The notes: generated from the sequence alone by a model not told the origin. DNA of 8,857 nt from JAZKIX01 sp040384645 (GCA_040384645.1 JAZKIX010000067.1:1-8857); one strand, 5' to 3'. Counted from the first letter of the stretch, positions 1-6,761 are shown. A program made the numbers and translations.

Positions 1-105
1 AGGAAATCGGACCGTGGCGCTACTGCACTACAGGCTCACGGGGTGCCGCGTCGGTCAGCGTTCAATTGCGAACTGGTCGAAGGCAAGGCTGAGTTGAATA
101 AGTAA
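1..105 (+). CDS. Possible 3' end of an upstream gene (partial)
   Basis: Frame 1 is open from the window edge to a TAA at 103-105 and would encode 34 residues ending ELVEGKAELNK. The other two plus-strand frames are also open for most of this short stretch, so the assignment rests mainly on the ordinary composition of this C-terminus and on the AT-rich, gene-poor sequence that starts right after it. The product is not recognisable. If real, the gene converges with the minus-strand PilZ gene. Low confidence. Confidence 0.25.
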   Translation, partial: RKSDRGATALQAHGVPRRSAFNCELVEGKAELNK

Positions 106-491
106 ATTTATAGTAACAGAGATCAATATTGCTGCATCCATAATTTCAATTTAGTTATGAAATGACGAAAATTTAGGTAACTTCGGGCAAAAAAATATCC
201 CTCGAGAAACATTGACAAATTGAGTAAGTGGAATTTTTCGTTGATAAAGCGGCATCAAGCTGATGCCGCCACTTTGCGGCGATCGGTCTTTGATCGGTCA
301 GGTACTTGATCGCGGCATGAATTTATTCCAAGGCTATGGTGACCGAAGGCTTGTAAGCGCAATTCACTAAATGCCGCTAACGAATTCGAAGGAATTGCGG
401 GGGTATATGATAAAACCCACCTCATCCCGCACGTCTTCATTGCGCCTTTTAAAATACACCACACAGTATATTTAAGCGCATTGGAGCGGTT
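106..491. other. Intergenic region, no supported gene
   Basis: About 390 bases between the possible upstream gene end and the stop codon of the PilZ gene. The first half is AT-rich. It holds one clear hairpin at 249-269, listed separately, and a direct repeat of GATCGGT at 281-287 and 292-298. A TTGACA at 212-217 has no matching -10 box at normal spacing. A minus-strand open frame over part of this stretch has a composition unlike a real protein and was not accepted. Confidence 0.6.
249..269. terminator. Hairpin, possible terminator downstream of the PilZ gene
   Basis: GCGGCATCA (249-257) and TGATGCCGC (261-269) form a perfect 9-bp GC-rich stem with a 3-base loop. Read on the minus strand, the direction of the PilZ gene, the stem is followed by TTTATC, a weak U-tract. 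It lies about 220 bases beyond the PilZ stop codon, which is far for a dedicated terminator, so another structural role is possible. Confidence 0.35.
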
Positions 492-1400
492 TTAACCGCC
501 TTCCACCAAGATTTGATTGACGAAAGCCGACAACACCAGCCGCTCCTGCACTGCCACGTCGACGAATTCGAAACCGTGCCGATAGCCCTCGCCGCCTTCC
601 ACTAAAGTCACGGCGCGCAACACGGTTTTGATCGCGACGAAAGAATCCTGATCGGCGACATTGACTTTAAATTTGATATTGCCGGTCTCACCGATCCGAC
701 CCAGGGGCTGTTTAGCCAGGCCGGACGCACCGCCCAGACTCATATCAGTAAGCATAATTGCGCCAGCCCGTTCAGGATGGCCGAGGGTGACGGCGGCAAT
801 CGTCTTGATTTGTGCGCGGGCGGCCTTTCGGATCACGGTGCAGCGCACTTGCGGCGGATAGGACAGCAATAAGAACGGGTGCGGCACCTGGTGCGACTTG
901 CCGGCGGCGCTGGTGAAGGTGTAGGCGCGCTTGCCGGAAAAAGAACGGACGATGAAGGTTTGGCCTTCCTTGATGAAAATATATTTGTTATCGAGCACCG
1001 GCGCGGTGACGAAGATGATCTTGTTCTTGATATAGCCGATCAGGCGGATGTGATAGCGCAGGTCGGGGTTGTCATGCGGCTGCAAGTCGAGCGTTTCACC
1101 CACGCGCCAGCGCACTTCATCCATATTGAGCAGTGCTTCCTTGGCTTCAACATGTGCTGGTTTGGCTTCGGGACGGTCAGGGCGTAGCGGACTTGATTTT
1201 GGCTTGTCGGCTGGCGGGTCCCAGCGCGGATCGCGCATGAATCCACTGCTGATGACACCATTCAATTGCTGCTGTGTCTCGACCACGAATCCGCGCATCA
1301 GCAATAAGCGCCCGTCGGAATCGTAGACCGTCCATGGCAAGGGCTTACCGAGGGAAACTTGACTCGCCGGTACCGGGACAAGATTCGATTCATCCGCCAT
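492..1400 (-). CDS. YcgR-like PilZ-domain protein, probable c-di-GMP receptor
   Basis: A 302-aa cytosolic protein. Residues about 8-60 resemble the N-terminal segment found in some betaproteobacterial c-di-GMP proteins (SLGKPLPWTVYDSDGRLLL). A proline- and charge-rich linker follows at about 60-90. Residues about 92-180 look like a YcgR/PilZN-type beta domain, and residues about 185-300 are the PilZ domain. Both c-di-GMP-binding motifs are intact: RxxxR as RKAAR at 191-195, and DxSxxG as DMSLGG at 219-224. Proteins of this build act as flagellar brakes or as other c-di-GMP effectors; the partner here is unknown. It starts with ATG at 1398-1400 and has a weak GA-rich ribosome site. It lies 122 bp downstream of the helicase gene, with a possible promoter in the gap, so it may be transcribed separately or as the last gene of that operon. 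Family assignment is confident; the motility role is inference. Confidence 0.85.
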   Translation of the reverse strand: MADESNLVPVPASQVSLGKPLPWTVYDSDGRLLLMRGFVVETQQQLNGVISSGFMRDPRWDPPADKPKSSPLRPDRPEAKPAHVEAKEALLNMDEVRWRVGETLDLQPHDNPDLRYHIRLIGYIKNKIIFVTAPVLDNKYIFIKEGQTFIVRSFSGKRAYTFTSAAGKSHQVPHPFLLLSYPPQVRCTVIRKAARAQIKTIAAVTLGHPERAGAIMLTDMSLGGASGLAKQPLGRIGETGNIKFKVNVADQDSFVAIKTVLRAVTLVEGGEGYRHGFEFVDVAVQERLVLSAFVNQILVEGG

Positions 1401-1458
1401 GGTGTGCTTTCATATCTTGCTTTCTTCTATTTATTGCCAAGAGTCCACATCTGCAAAG

Positions 1459-1488
1459 ATTTTATGCAAAGTACCGCTCTGGAATCAA
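1459..1488 (-). promoter_or_regulatory. Possible sigma-70 promoter for the PilZ gene
   Basis: On the minus strand TTGATT (1488-1483) is followed after 18 bases by TAAAAT (1464-1459), about 60 bp before the PilZ start codon. The -35 matches TTGACA at 4 of 6 positions and the -10 matches TATAAT at 5 of 6. It sits in the AT-richer gap between the helicase stop and the PilZ start. It is motif-based only; no sigma-28 (flagellar) promoter was recognised. Confidence 0.35.
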
Positions 1489-1522
1489 GTAAAACCGCCT
1501 TAGGGCTTTCGAATCCGTCTGC

Positions 1523-3547
1523 TTATTGATTTTCCGCAACGGCAAGCGGCGCAAAAAATTCCAGCACCGTCGCCAGCTCGCGGGTGCGCTTGAACGCAGG
1601 CAGGCTTTGCCAGATGCGTTTGCCATAGGGCTTGGAAATCAGGCGCGGGTCGCAAATCATCAACACGCCGCGGTCGGTTTCATCCCGGATCAGGCGGCCC
1701 GCGCCCTGCTTCAGGTTGATGATCGCTTCCGGCAATTGATGATGCATGAAGCCGTTCAAACCTTGTTTTTCCATCGCCTCGATGCGGGCTGCCAGCACGG
1801 GATCGTCCGGTGGCGCAAACGGCAACTTGTCGATAATGACCAACGACAAGGCCTCGCCACGTACATCGACCCCTTCCCAAAAACTCTGACTGCCGATCAG
1901 GACCGCATTGCCGCTGGCACGGAAGCGATCCAACAATTCGGTACGTCCAGCTTCGCCCTGCACGAGCAAGGGATAGGGCAATTTGCGTTTTTCAAACTCA
2001 TCGCGCAGGCGTTCTGCGGCGCGGTTGACCGCACGGATCGTGGTGCATAACAAGAATGTGCGCCCGCCGGCAGCCTCGATCACTGGCAAGGCAGCGTCCA
2101 GCACCGCATCGGTGTAATGGGGCGAATTGGGTTGCGGCAAACTGGTCGGCACATACAACAAACCCTGTTGCTCGTAATCGAAAGGACTGGGCCAGCTTTG
2201 CGAGGGTTCGCCGATCAGGCCCATTTGCGACGCGAAATGCTTGAAATCGCGCTTTACGGCCAAGGTAGCCGAAGTGAAAATCCAGGTGCGGGGAGAGCCT
2301 TCGCGCTGTTTGTTAAATATCGGCGCAATCGATAACGGCGTTTGGTGCAATTGCAGCGAGGAAGAAAATGCTTCAACCCACAGCACGGATTCGGCATCGT
2401 CCAGTTTGTTTTTGCCAGCCTTATTCTCCTTGCCATTCCAGCGATGCATCTGCGCGCCCAGCTCGATGGCGCGCACCCGGCATTGCTCGATAGTTTCTGC
2501 CCGTTGCGCCTGCGTTTCCAGCACGGCGATCATGTTGTCGAATTCTTCTTTTAATTTTTCCAGCGCTGGGAAAAATGCACTGGAGGGCGCAATCTGCGCC
2601 AGCGACAAGCGCACCACATCTTGTGGAAACGCCAACCGTAAATCGCGTGCAGCCTTTTCAACTGGCATCACTACCTTGGCCCAATCGGCGCCGTCGCGCG
2701 CATGCGATAGCCCTTCGGCCAACACGTCGCGGCATAGCTCCAACACTTGCGAAGTCGATACCGTATCGCCAAAAAACAGGGTCGCCGTGTCCGGCAATTG
2801 ATGCGCCTCGTCGAAAATGATGGTATTAGCCGAAGGCAACAATTCCGCCACGCCGGTATCTTTCAGCGCCACGTCGGCGAAAAACAAGTGATGGTTGACA
2901 ACAACGACATCGGCTTGCTGCGCTTCCTTGCGCGCCTTCATCACGAAGCAATCCTGGTAATACTGGCATTCCGCGCCCATGCAGGTATCGCGGGTGGAGG
3001 TGACCAGATTCCAGATCAGGGCGGTTTCCGGCACCTTGGACAATTCAGCCTTGTCGCCGGACGAGGTGGTTTTCATAAAGCGTGAAATTTCGCGCAAATG
3101 GCCGACATCGTCACGCGAAGTCATGCGGCCGTTTTGCAGGGTGCGTTCCAGGTGGAAGTGGCAGACGTAATTGGCGCGCCCCTTCAGCAAAGCGACCGAT
3201 ACCGGCGCCGCCAGCGCCTTGCGCACAGTGGGAATGTCGCGCAGATACAACTGGTCTTGCAAGTTTTTAGTGCCGGTGGAAACGATCACCTTGCCACCCC
3301 ACAATAGCGCCGGCACCAGGTAGGCAAAAGTCTTGCCGGTGCCGGTGCCGGCTTCGGCCATCAAGGTTTGTTGGGTCGAAATTGCCTGTGCAATGGCTTT
3401 GGCCATCTCGGTTTGCGACTGGCGCGGACGATAGCCACCCACTGCCGGGCCTAAGGGGCCGCCAGCGCCGAACAAGCGGTCGATGTCAGCGTCGTGCTCG
3501 CCCGGTTGCGGCAATACGGGGAGTTCTTCAGTCAAAATGGTGGGCAA
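1523..3547 (-). CDS. ATP-dependent DNA helicase, DinG/YoaA (XPD-like, Fe-S) family
   Basis: A 674-aa superfamily 2 helicase. Such enzymes use ATP to unwind DNA 5'-3' and act in repair and in resolving structured or replication-blocked DNA. Visible motifs are Walker A AGTGTGKT at 66-73, the DEAH box at 246-249, and motif VI QGAGRLIR at 614-621. Four cysteines between motifs Ia and II (C129, C189, C194, C200) are arranged like the 4Fe-4S cluster ligands of XPD, DinG and YoaA. The length falls between E. coli YoaA and DinG, and which of the two it matches better cannot be settled by eye. The start is TTG at 3547, directly preceded in frame by a TGA, so the protein cannot extend further; a second TTG lies four codons inside. 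The next ATG (residue 48) would cut into the conserved region. The gene begins 23 bp after the YdcH-like gene ends, which suggests an operon. Confidence 0.93.
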   Translation of the reverse strand: MPTILTEELPVLPQPGEHDADIDRLFGAGGPLGPAVGGYRPRQSQTEMAKAIAQAISTQQTLMAEAGTGTGKTFAYLVPALLWGGKVIVSTGTKNLQDQLYLRDIPTVRKALAAPVSVALLKGRANYVCHFHLERTLQNGRMTSRDDVGHLREISRFMKTTSSGDKAELSKVPETALIWNLVTSTRDTCMGAECQYYQDCFVMKARKEAQQADVVVVNHHLFFADVALKDTGVAELLPSANTIIFDEAHQLPDTATLFFGDTVSTSQVLELCRDVLAEGLSHARDGADWAKVVMPVEKAARDLRLAFPQDVVRLSLAQIAPSSAFFPALEKLKEEFDNMIAVLETQAQRAETIEQCRVRAIELGAQMHRWNGKENKAGKNKLDDAESVLWVEAFSSSLQLHQTPLSIAPIFNKQREGSPRTWIFTSATLAVKRDFKHFASQMGLIGEPSQSWPSPFDYEQQGLLYVPTSLPQPNSPHYTDAVLDAALPVIEAAGGRTFLLCTTIRAVNRAAERLRDEFEKRKLPYPLLVQGEAGRTELLDRFRASGNAVLIGSQSFWEGVDVRGEALSLVIIDKLPFAPPDDPVLAARIEAMEKQGLNGFMHHQLPEAIINLKQGAGRLIRDETDRGVLMICDPRLISKPYGKRIWQSLPAFKRTRELATVLEFFAPLAVAENQ

Positions 3548-3570
3548 TCAGGGAAATAGGTAGAAAAAAC

Positions 3571-3789
3571 TCAGGCAGGAACATCGGGAACCAATTGCAT
3601 TTTCAAGAGCGTGATGTAATCTTTAAGCTGTAATTTGCGTTTTTTGAGGCGGCGCAATTGCAACTGGTCGTGGTGGCCGTCGGCTNNNNNNNNNNGAATC
3701 AAGGCATCGATCACCGCATCCAAGTCGCGATGCTCGACTTCCAGCTCTATAATTCGACCGTGTATCGCTTGCACATGCGTTATCGTCAT
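3571..3789 (-). CDS. YdcH/DUF465 family small protein, interrupted by an assembly gap
   Basis: A small protein of about 72 aa. Its C-terminal half, with DQLQLRRLKKRKLQLKDYI, is the basic, coiled-coil-like signature of the YdcH/DUF465 family; the N-terminal half (HGRIIELEVEHRDLDAVID) is also typical. The function of the family is unknown. Ten N bases (3686-3695) fall in the middle of the gene. Because the frame is the same on both sides and the spacing between the conserved halves looks normal for the family, the true gap is probably close to ten bases, with three to four residues unknown. ATG start at 3787-3789. It is 23 bp upstream of the helicase on the same strand and divergent from the phosphatase gene. 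Confidence 0.82.
   Translation of the reverse strand: MTITHVQAIHGRIIELEVEHRDLDAVIDALIXXXXADGHHDQLQLRRLKKRKLQLKDYITLLKMQLVPDVPA
3686..3695. other. Assembly gap (10 N)
   Basis: Ten undetermined bases inside the YdcH-like gene. The reading frame is open and correct on both sides, so the gene is probably intact in the genome. The length may be an estimate rather than a count. Confidence 0.98.
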
Positions 3790-3828
3790 TTTGTGGCTTC
3801 AAAGGCAAAAAACTTCACTTATTCAACA

Positions 3829-3834
3829 TATACT
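3829..3834 (+). promoter_or_regulatory. Possible -10 box in the divergent intergenic region
   Basis: The 88 bp between the YdcH-like gene (minus) and the phosphatase gene (plus) must hold start signals for both. TATACT is a 5 of 6 match to the -10 consensus and lies 44 bp before the phosphatase GTG. No convincing -35 box stands 16-18 bases upstream, so this is a weak call. Confidence 0.25.
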
Positions 3835-3877
3835 GCTGGCACTTAACTACGCATGCAATACTGAAGCGTAATTTATC

Positions 3878-4732
3878 GTGACGGAAGGCAGCAATATTGC
3901 TACCAGCGCACAGTTTAATCTACCTAGACGTATGAGCCAATATAAGATAGAAGCAGGAACCGGCCAGAGCATCGGCAACCGGGAAGAACAACAAGACCGC
4001 ACCGCCCTGTTTGCCGGCGCAAAAGCGCCCGGTTACATGATGGCCGTGCTGGCTGACGGCATGGGCGGTCGCACTGGCGGTTCGATTGCAGCGGAACAAA
4101 TCGTCCACACCGCCAAACAATTATTCAATGAGTTTTCGCCCGGTCAGGATATCCCGGCCATGCTGGAAGCAATTGCCGAAGAATCCCACACCATCATCAA
4201 ACTCAGCGGCCTGTCGTCCGAGAGCGAACCGCATAGCACGATGGTGGTCTTGGTCTTGACGCCAGAGAAATCGGCGATCTGGGCCCATATCGGGGATTCG
4301 CGCCTGTATCGCTTTGTCGGTCCTAATTTTGCCGAACATACGATTGACCATTCTTATGTAGAACGTCTGGTGGGCGAAGGCAAAATCACCCGTGAAGAAG
4401 CGAAAAACCATAAGCAATCGAATTTGCTCACCAATGTGCTGGGCAGTAGTAAAAACCCGCCGTTTGTATCGATTGCGCGGCATGACGGTTTGAAAGTGGG
4501 CGATTCTTTCCTGCTGTGTTCCGACGGTCTATGGCACTACTTTACCGACATCGAACTGGGCCCAATCGTGTCAATGAACACGCCGCGGCAAGCGTCGGAA
4601 ATGTTGATCAAGAAAGCCGCCGAACGCGCCGCCGGTTATGGCGACAATTGCACGCTGGCGATAGTCAAACTGATCGAGGTGCCGCCTGAAGTGAAAACTT
4701 ATACGGTGCAAAAAATGCGCCGGGCGGTATAA
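3878..4732 (+). CDS. PP2C-family Ser/Thr protein phosphatase
   Basis: A 284-aa metal-dependent protein phosphatase of the bacterial PP2C (PPM/Stp1-like) type, expected to remove phosphate from serine or threonine residues using two Mn/Mg ions. Metal-site motifs are all present: QQDR with D40, LADGMGG with D60-G61, HIGDSRLYR with D140, CSDGLW with D216 and YGDNCT with D256. It contains essentially only the catalytic domain; no membrane anchor or regulatory domain is seen. The longest frame starts with GTG at 3878. An internal ATG at 3932 (MSQYKIEAGTG) is a reasonable alternative that keeps the whole domain, and neither start has a strong ribosome site. No kinase gene is visible in the window, so the partner is unknown. 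It is transcribed away from the YdcH-helicase genes and ends 41 bp before a strong hairpin. Confidence 0.9.
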   Translation: MTEGSNIATSAQFNLPRRMSQYKIEAGTGQSIGNREEQQDRTALFAGAKAPGYMMAVLADGMGGRTGGSIAAEQIVHTAKQLFNEFSPGQDIPAMLEAIAEESHTIIKLSGLSSESEPHSTMVVLVLTPEKSAIWAHIGDSRLYRFVGPNFAEHTIDHSYVERLVGEGKITREEAKNHKQSNLLTNVLGSSKNPPFVSIARHDGLKVGDSFLLCSDGLWHYFTDIELGPIVSMNTPRQASEMLIKKAAERAAGYGDNCTLAIVKLIEVPPEVKTYTVQKMRRAV

Positions 4733-4773
4733 AGTAGAGCGAGGTATAGCGTCGATGTAGCGTCTGGATTTGC

Positions 4774-4821
4774 AATGCAAAAAGGATTGAACCTGCTCTG
4801 CACTTCAATCCTTTTTGCATT
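4774..4821. terminator. Strong bidirectional hairpin terminator downstream of the phosphatase
   Basis: Two 18-base arms (4774-4791 and 4804-4821) are perfectly complementary around a 12-base loop. The inner part is GGATTGAA/TTCAATCC, flanked by AAAAA on the left and TTTTT on the right, so either strand gives a stem followed by a U-tract. This fits an intrinsic terminator for the phosphatase on the plus strand and for the cassette array arriving on the minus strand. Short outer arms, CGTCT (4761-4765) and AGACG (4831-4835), extend the symmetry beyond an internal loop. See the findings for its resemblance to an attC site. Confidence 0.75.
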
Positions 4822-4835
4822 GATGCGTTAGACGT

Positions 4836-5121
4836 TGTAAAAAAATAATTTGGTCGTCTTTTCATCCCCTAGCGCCGCGCGCACTGCGCCAAATCAACGG
4901 TCGCGCCTACTTCGAACGCCAAGTTCAGCGCCAGTTTTTAAGATTTGAAACGATAGATGTTGCCCAAACGCTGGGTCGTCGAACGCAGTTTTGGCTGGCT
5001 CGCCCGTTGCCGCCGCTTGCTGCGTGACTTCGAACGGCTCGCTGACGTGATGGTCGGCATGCACATGATTGCGTTCGTAGGCGTCATGTTGCGTCAAGTT
5101 ATTCAGTTGTTTTGGGATAGT
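4836..5121. other. Spacer between core genes and cassette array
   Basis: About 290 bases with no confidently coding sequence. Most is GC-rich like the core chromosome, while both ends are AT-rich. The only open frame of note is the 67-codon minus-strand one described separately. No terminal inverted repeats or target-site duplications delimiting an insertion sequence could be found by eye. Confidence 0.5.
4894..5097 (-). pseudogene. Hypothetical ORF, possible remnant of a mobile-element-associated sequence
   Basis: A 67-aa open frame beginning MTQHDAYERNHVHADHHVSE and containing AFDDPAFGQHLSFQ. The pattern (ADHHVSEPFEV, then a FDDPAFGQ-like phrase) recalls longer hypothetical ORFs often annotated next to or antisense to insertion sequences in Proteobacteria, here cut short. 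That resemblance is from memory and unverified. No ribosome site is evident, and the residue mix (many H, A and Q) is not typical of a folded protein. It lies just after the degenerate attC-like site at 5122-5171, so it could also be the body of a decayed last cassette. It is as likely to be non-coding as a true gene fragment. Confidence 0.3.
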
Positions 5122-5171
5122 TCATAACAGCCTCTAAGTCTATTTCTATGTCCTTAGATATCCAGTTAGAA
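5122..5171 (-). other. Degenerate attC-like site after the lipoprotein gene
   Basis: On the minus strand, 5 bases after the lipoprotein stop codon, TTCTAAC (5171-5165) can act as the inverse core site and GTTATGA (5128-5122) as the core site. TAAC pairs with GTTA, and an inner stem TCTAAG/CTTAGA (5133-5138 with 5153-5158) plays the part of the L boxes. Placement right behind a cassette-type gene fits an attC, but 50 bp is short and the core sites deviate from consensus. Confidence 0.35.
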
Positions 5172-5176
5172 AATCA

Positions 5177-5782
5177 CTAAAAATTGTCAGGAGTATTCTG
5201 CGAGAAGTACCAATGACTTCGTTCTCGGAGCTCCTTCAAGTGCCAAAATCTCATTTGGATTTCAAACTTTTCAACATACATAATCGCTTCCTGATTCTTA
5301 GACAGACTGTAGTAGTAGTCAGATGCTCTAAGCCCAGAATTTGGCTTTGTTTTTGCGCAGTAGCCAAGGTTGTAAGACGCTGTTCCGTGACCAAAATTTG
5401 AAGCTTTTACATACAGCTCTATTGCTTTTTTAGTACAAACTTCCTGATCATCAAGGTCCAACGCGTAAGCTACTACTGCAGGTATATATCCAGTGGAATA
5501 TGCTTTGTTGGTCCACATTACGCCAAGCTCCTTATTCTTCTTTACTCCAGTGCCCATTCGAAAAGCTTGAGCAATAAAATACTGTGCTTCTGGAATTCCA
5601 ACCTCCGCGGCATAGAGGAAGTGCTTGAATGCTTCCTCATCGAGCAAGGCGCTATTATTCCTTTTTATAACATCAACTCCAGCGTTAAAACGATTTTCTG
5701 GAGACAATTCAGGTGTTGCACAGCCATAAAGGAAAAGGATGACAACAACAAATATTAAAGATTTAATATTTAAGATAAACAT
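5177..5782 (-). CDS. Lipoprotein with Sel1-like repeats (cassette gene)
   Basis: A 201-aa protein with a lipoprotein signal peptide: MFILNIKSLIFVVVILFLYGC, with the lipobox LYGC giving lipidation at C21. The mature part has helical repeats of the Sel1 type (about 50-150), with phrases such as FKHFLYAAEVGIPEAQYFIA and A-x-x-G-x-x-x-A-x-x-x-L spacing (SNFGHGTASYNLGYC). Sel1-repeat proteins mediate protein-protein contacts; no enzymatic motif is seen. Anchoring in a membrane facing the periplasm is likely. ATG at 5782 is preceded by AAGG at a suitable distance. Base composition is visibly AT-richer than the core genes and the other cassettes, which points to a different source. It is the last recognisable cassette gene, with about 110 bp of AT-rich leader after the preceding attC. 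Function unknown. Confidence 0.8.
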   Translation of the reverse strand: MFILNIKSLIFVVVILFLYGCATPELSPENRFNAGVDVIKRNNSALLDEEAFKHFLYAAEVGIPEAQYFIAQAFRMGTGVKKNKELGVMWTNKAYSTGYIPAVVAYALDLDDQEVCTKKAIELYVKASNFGHGTASYNLGYCAKTKPNSGLRASDYYYSLSKNQEAIMYVEKFEIQMRFWHLKELRERSHWYFSQNTPDNF

Positions 5783-5820
5783 TATTTATAACCTTATGAA
5801 TTTTATTCCGCGCTTGAATA

Positions 5821-5835
5821 GTAAATTTTATTTAC
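5821..5835. promoter_or_regulatory. Palindrome in the leader of the lipoprotein gene
   Basis: GTAAAT and ATTTAC form a 6-bp inverted repeat around TTT, about 39 bp upstream of the lipoprotein start, in an AT-rich leader of about 110 bp. It could be an operator or part of a cassette-borne promoter; no clear -35/-10 pair was identified. Confidence 0.2.
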
Positions 5836-5895
5836 GTGACTTACGGATTTTGCATTTAAAACTAGACGAAAGTATAGATTTTAGTTTTCTGAGCT

Positions 5896-6059
5896 ACGTA
5901 ACGCGCGGATGAGCTGCGAGGACGGCCGGAGCGGCGCCTGCGAAGCAGAAGCCACGGAGGGAACCGGCGTGGTCTTTTGCCCCAGAGAATGGCTCCCAAA
6001 GAGAAGACCTGCAAAGTCCACGCCGGCCGCCCGCAGTCGGCTCGATCCGCTGGTTATGC
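5896..6059 (-). other. attC site, long type (164 bp)
   Basis: Minus-strand inverse core site GCATAAC (6059-6053) and core site GTTACGT (5902-5896) bound a long imperfect palindrome. GCGGAT (5905-5910) pairs with ATCCGC (6045-6050), then GAGC (5911-5914) with GCTC (6040-6043), leaving G6044 unpaired, like the extrahelical base of folded attC sites. Further in are the stems CCGGCGTGG/CCACGCCGG (5964-5972, 6018-6026) and GGTCTT/AAGACC (5971-5976, 6004-6009). It belongs to the cassette carrying the 133-aa membrane protein, whose stop is 45 bases upstream. Confidence 0.8.
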
Positions 6060-6104
6060 GGCGGCGCACCGACGTTCAAAGCCCGCACCTCTTCATGCCT
6101 CACC

Positions 6105-6506
6105 TTACGCACTCTTTTTGGGGGGGAAGAATATCCTAGCTTCGAAATAGGCCACCAATCCCACATAGGCACCTTCAAGCACTAAGTGCCCAAGCCCAAA
6201 AAAGGAGACTTCATTCTGGAGACGCCAGACCTGGACGAGGCATTGAACGGCCCAGAGACTGTTTGCCACAACAAGGGCGGCTAGGAGTCCAAGTGAAACA
6301 CGAATCCCTTTCCGGAATAAAAGGAAAAGCGCTCCTGCAAATAGACCGTACCCGATATTCGCGGAAGCAATGAAGCGCGCAAATTCCAGGGTCCATTGAT
6401 TTAGCGGTTGAAGGACGGGAATCAGCGCCCATGTCAGAAACCCCGCCGTCAAACCGGAGACAGAATCAAAGGCTAAGATAAAGCGCATCCTCTTCAGTGA
6501 ATCCAT
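6105..6506 (-). CDS. Small four-helix membrane protein of unknown function (cassette gene)
   Basis: A protein of about 133 aa with four predicted membrane helices: about 8-33 (FILAFDSVSGLTAGFLTWAL), 43-64 (ARFIASANIGYGLFAGALFL), 69-92 and 101-123. It is followed by a short basic tail, PPKKSA. Layout and phrases such as ASANIGYGLFAG and LGHLVLEGAYVG recall an uncharacterised family of short membrane proteins, but no function is known to me. The start is uncertain: ATG at 6506 is chosen, ATG at 6518 and GTG at 6572 are in frame, and none has a good ribosome site. The ATG at 6488 has GAAGAGG directly abutting it, too close to serve. The leader from the preceding attC is unusually long, about 195 bp, with a TTGACA (6657-6652, minus) but no matching -10 box. 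Confidence 0.7.
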   Translation of the reverse strand: MDSLKRMRFILAFDSVSGLTAGFLTWALIPVLQPLNQWTLEFARFIASANIGYGLFAGALFLLFRKGIRVSLGLLAALVVANSLWAVQCLVQVWRLQNEVSFFGLGHLVLEGAYVGLVAYFEARIFFPPKKSA

Positions 6507-6701
6507 GTTCGCTGCCATATAGGGGAGAAGATGGGTACGACGATATTGGAAATGTAGGCATTTCCGAGCCACCTCTGACCAACCCTGCTAGGTCAAAGCG
6601 CAGTATTCTGTGCAGCCGGAGGCTAGCACACACTTTGAAATAGCGCCTGATTGTCAACCCAAGGCCACCAGAGCCTTACAAAGAGGTCCCACATTCCGCC
6701 C
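6507..6701. other. Long cassette leader without a supported gene
   Basis: About 195 bases separate the attC core site at 6702 from the chosen start of the 133-aa membrane protein. Cassettes usually have short leaders, so this could hold a cassette-borne promoter or an upstream regulatory element. A 63-codon open frame with a TTG start at 6657 overlaps the downstream gene in another frame and shows no protein-like features. Confidence 0.4.
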
Positions 6702-6761
6702 GTATAACGCCTGAATTAAGCCGAGTCGAGAAGCGGCTTCGGCTTGAATGAATTGTTAGGC
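6702..6761 (-). other. attC site, 60-bp type
   Basis: Minus-strand GCCTAAC (6761-6755) and GTTATAC (6708-6702) are the core sites. Between them AAGCCGA pairs with TCGGCTT within a compact palindrome of the kind known from class 1 integron cassettes such as aadA. The stop codon TAA of the 121-aa membrane protein (6756-6758) lies inside the inverse core site. It is nearly identical to the site at 8712-8771. Confidence 0.92.

Noticed and set aside
212..217. TTGACA as a -35 box
   Set aside because: No -10-like hexamer at 16-19 bases on the plus strand and no gene downstream in that direction.
255..464. 69-codon minus-strand frame left of the PilZ gene
   Set aside because: It overlaps the 249-269 hairpin, has no ribosome site, and its composition does not look like a conserved protein.
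1526..3307. Many open frames on the plus strand opposite the helicase
   Set aside because: They are antisense shadows of a GC-rich gene with clear helicase motifs; none shows protein-like features or a start signal.
5894..6178. Open frames on both strands across the long attC
   Set aside because: They arise from the GC-rich palindrome and overlap the end of the 133-aa membrane protein in other frames.
6652..6657. TTGACA (minus strand) as cassette promoter for the 133-aa membrane protein
   Set aside because: A perfect -35 but no acceptable -10 at normal spacing, so it is recorded only as a note in the gene entry.
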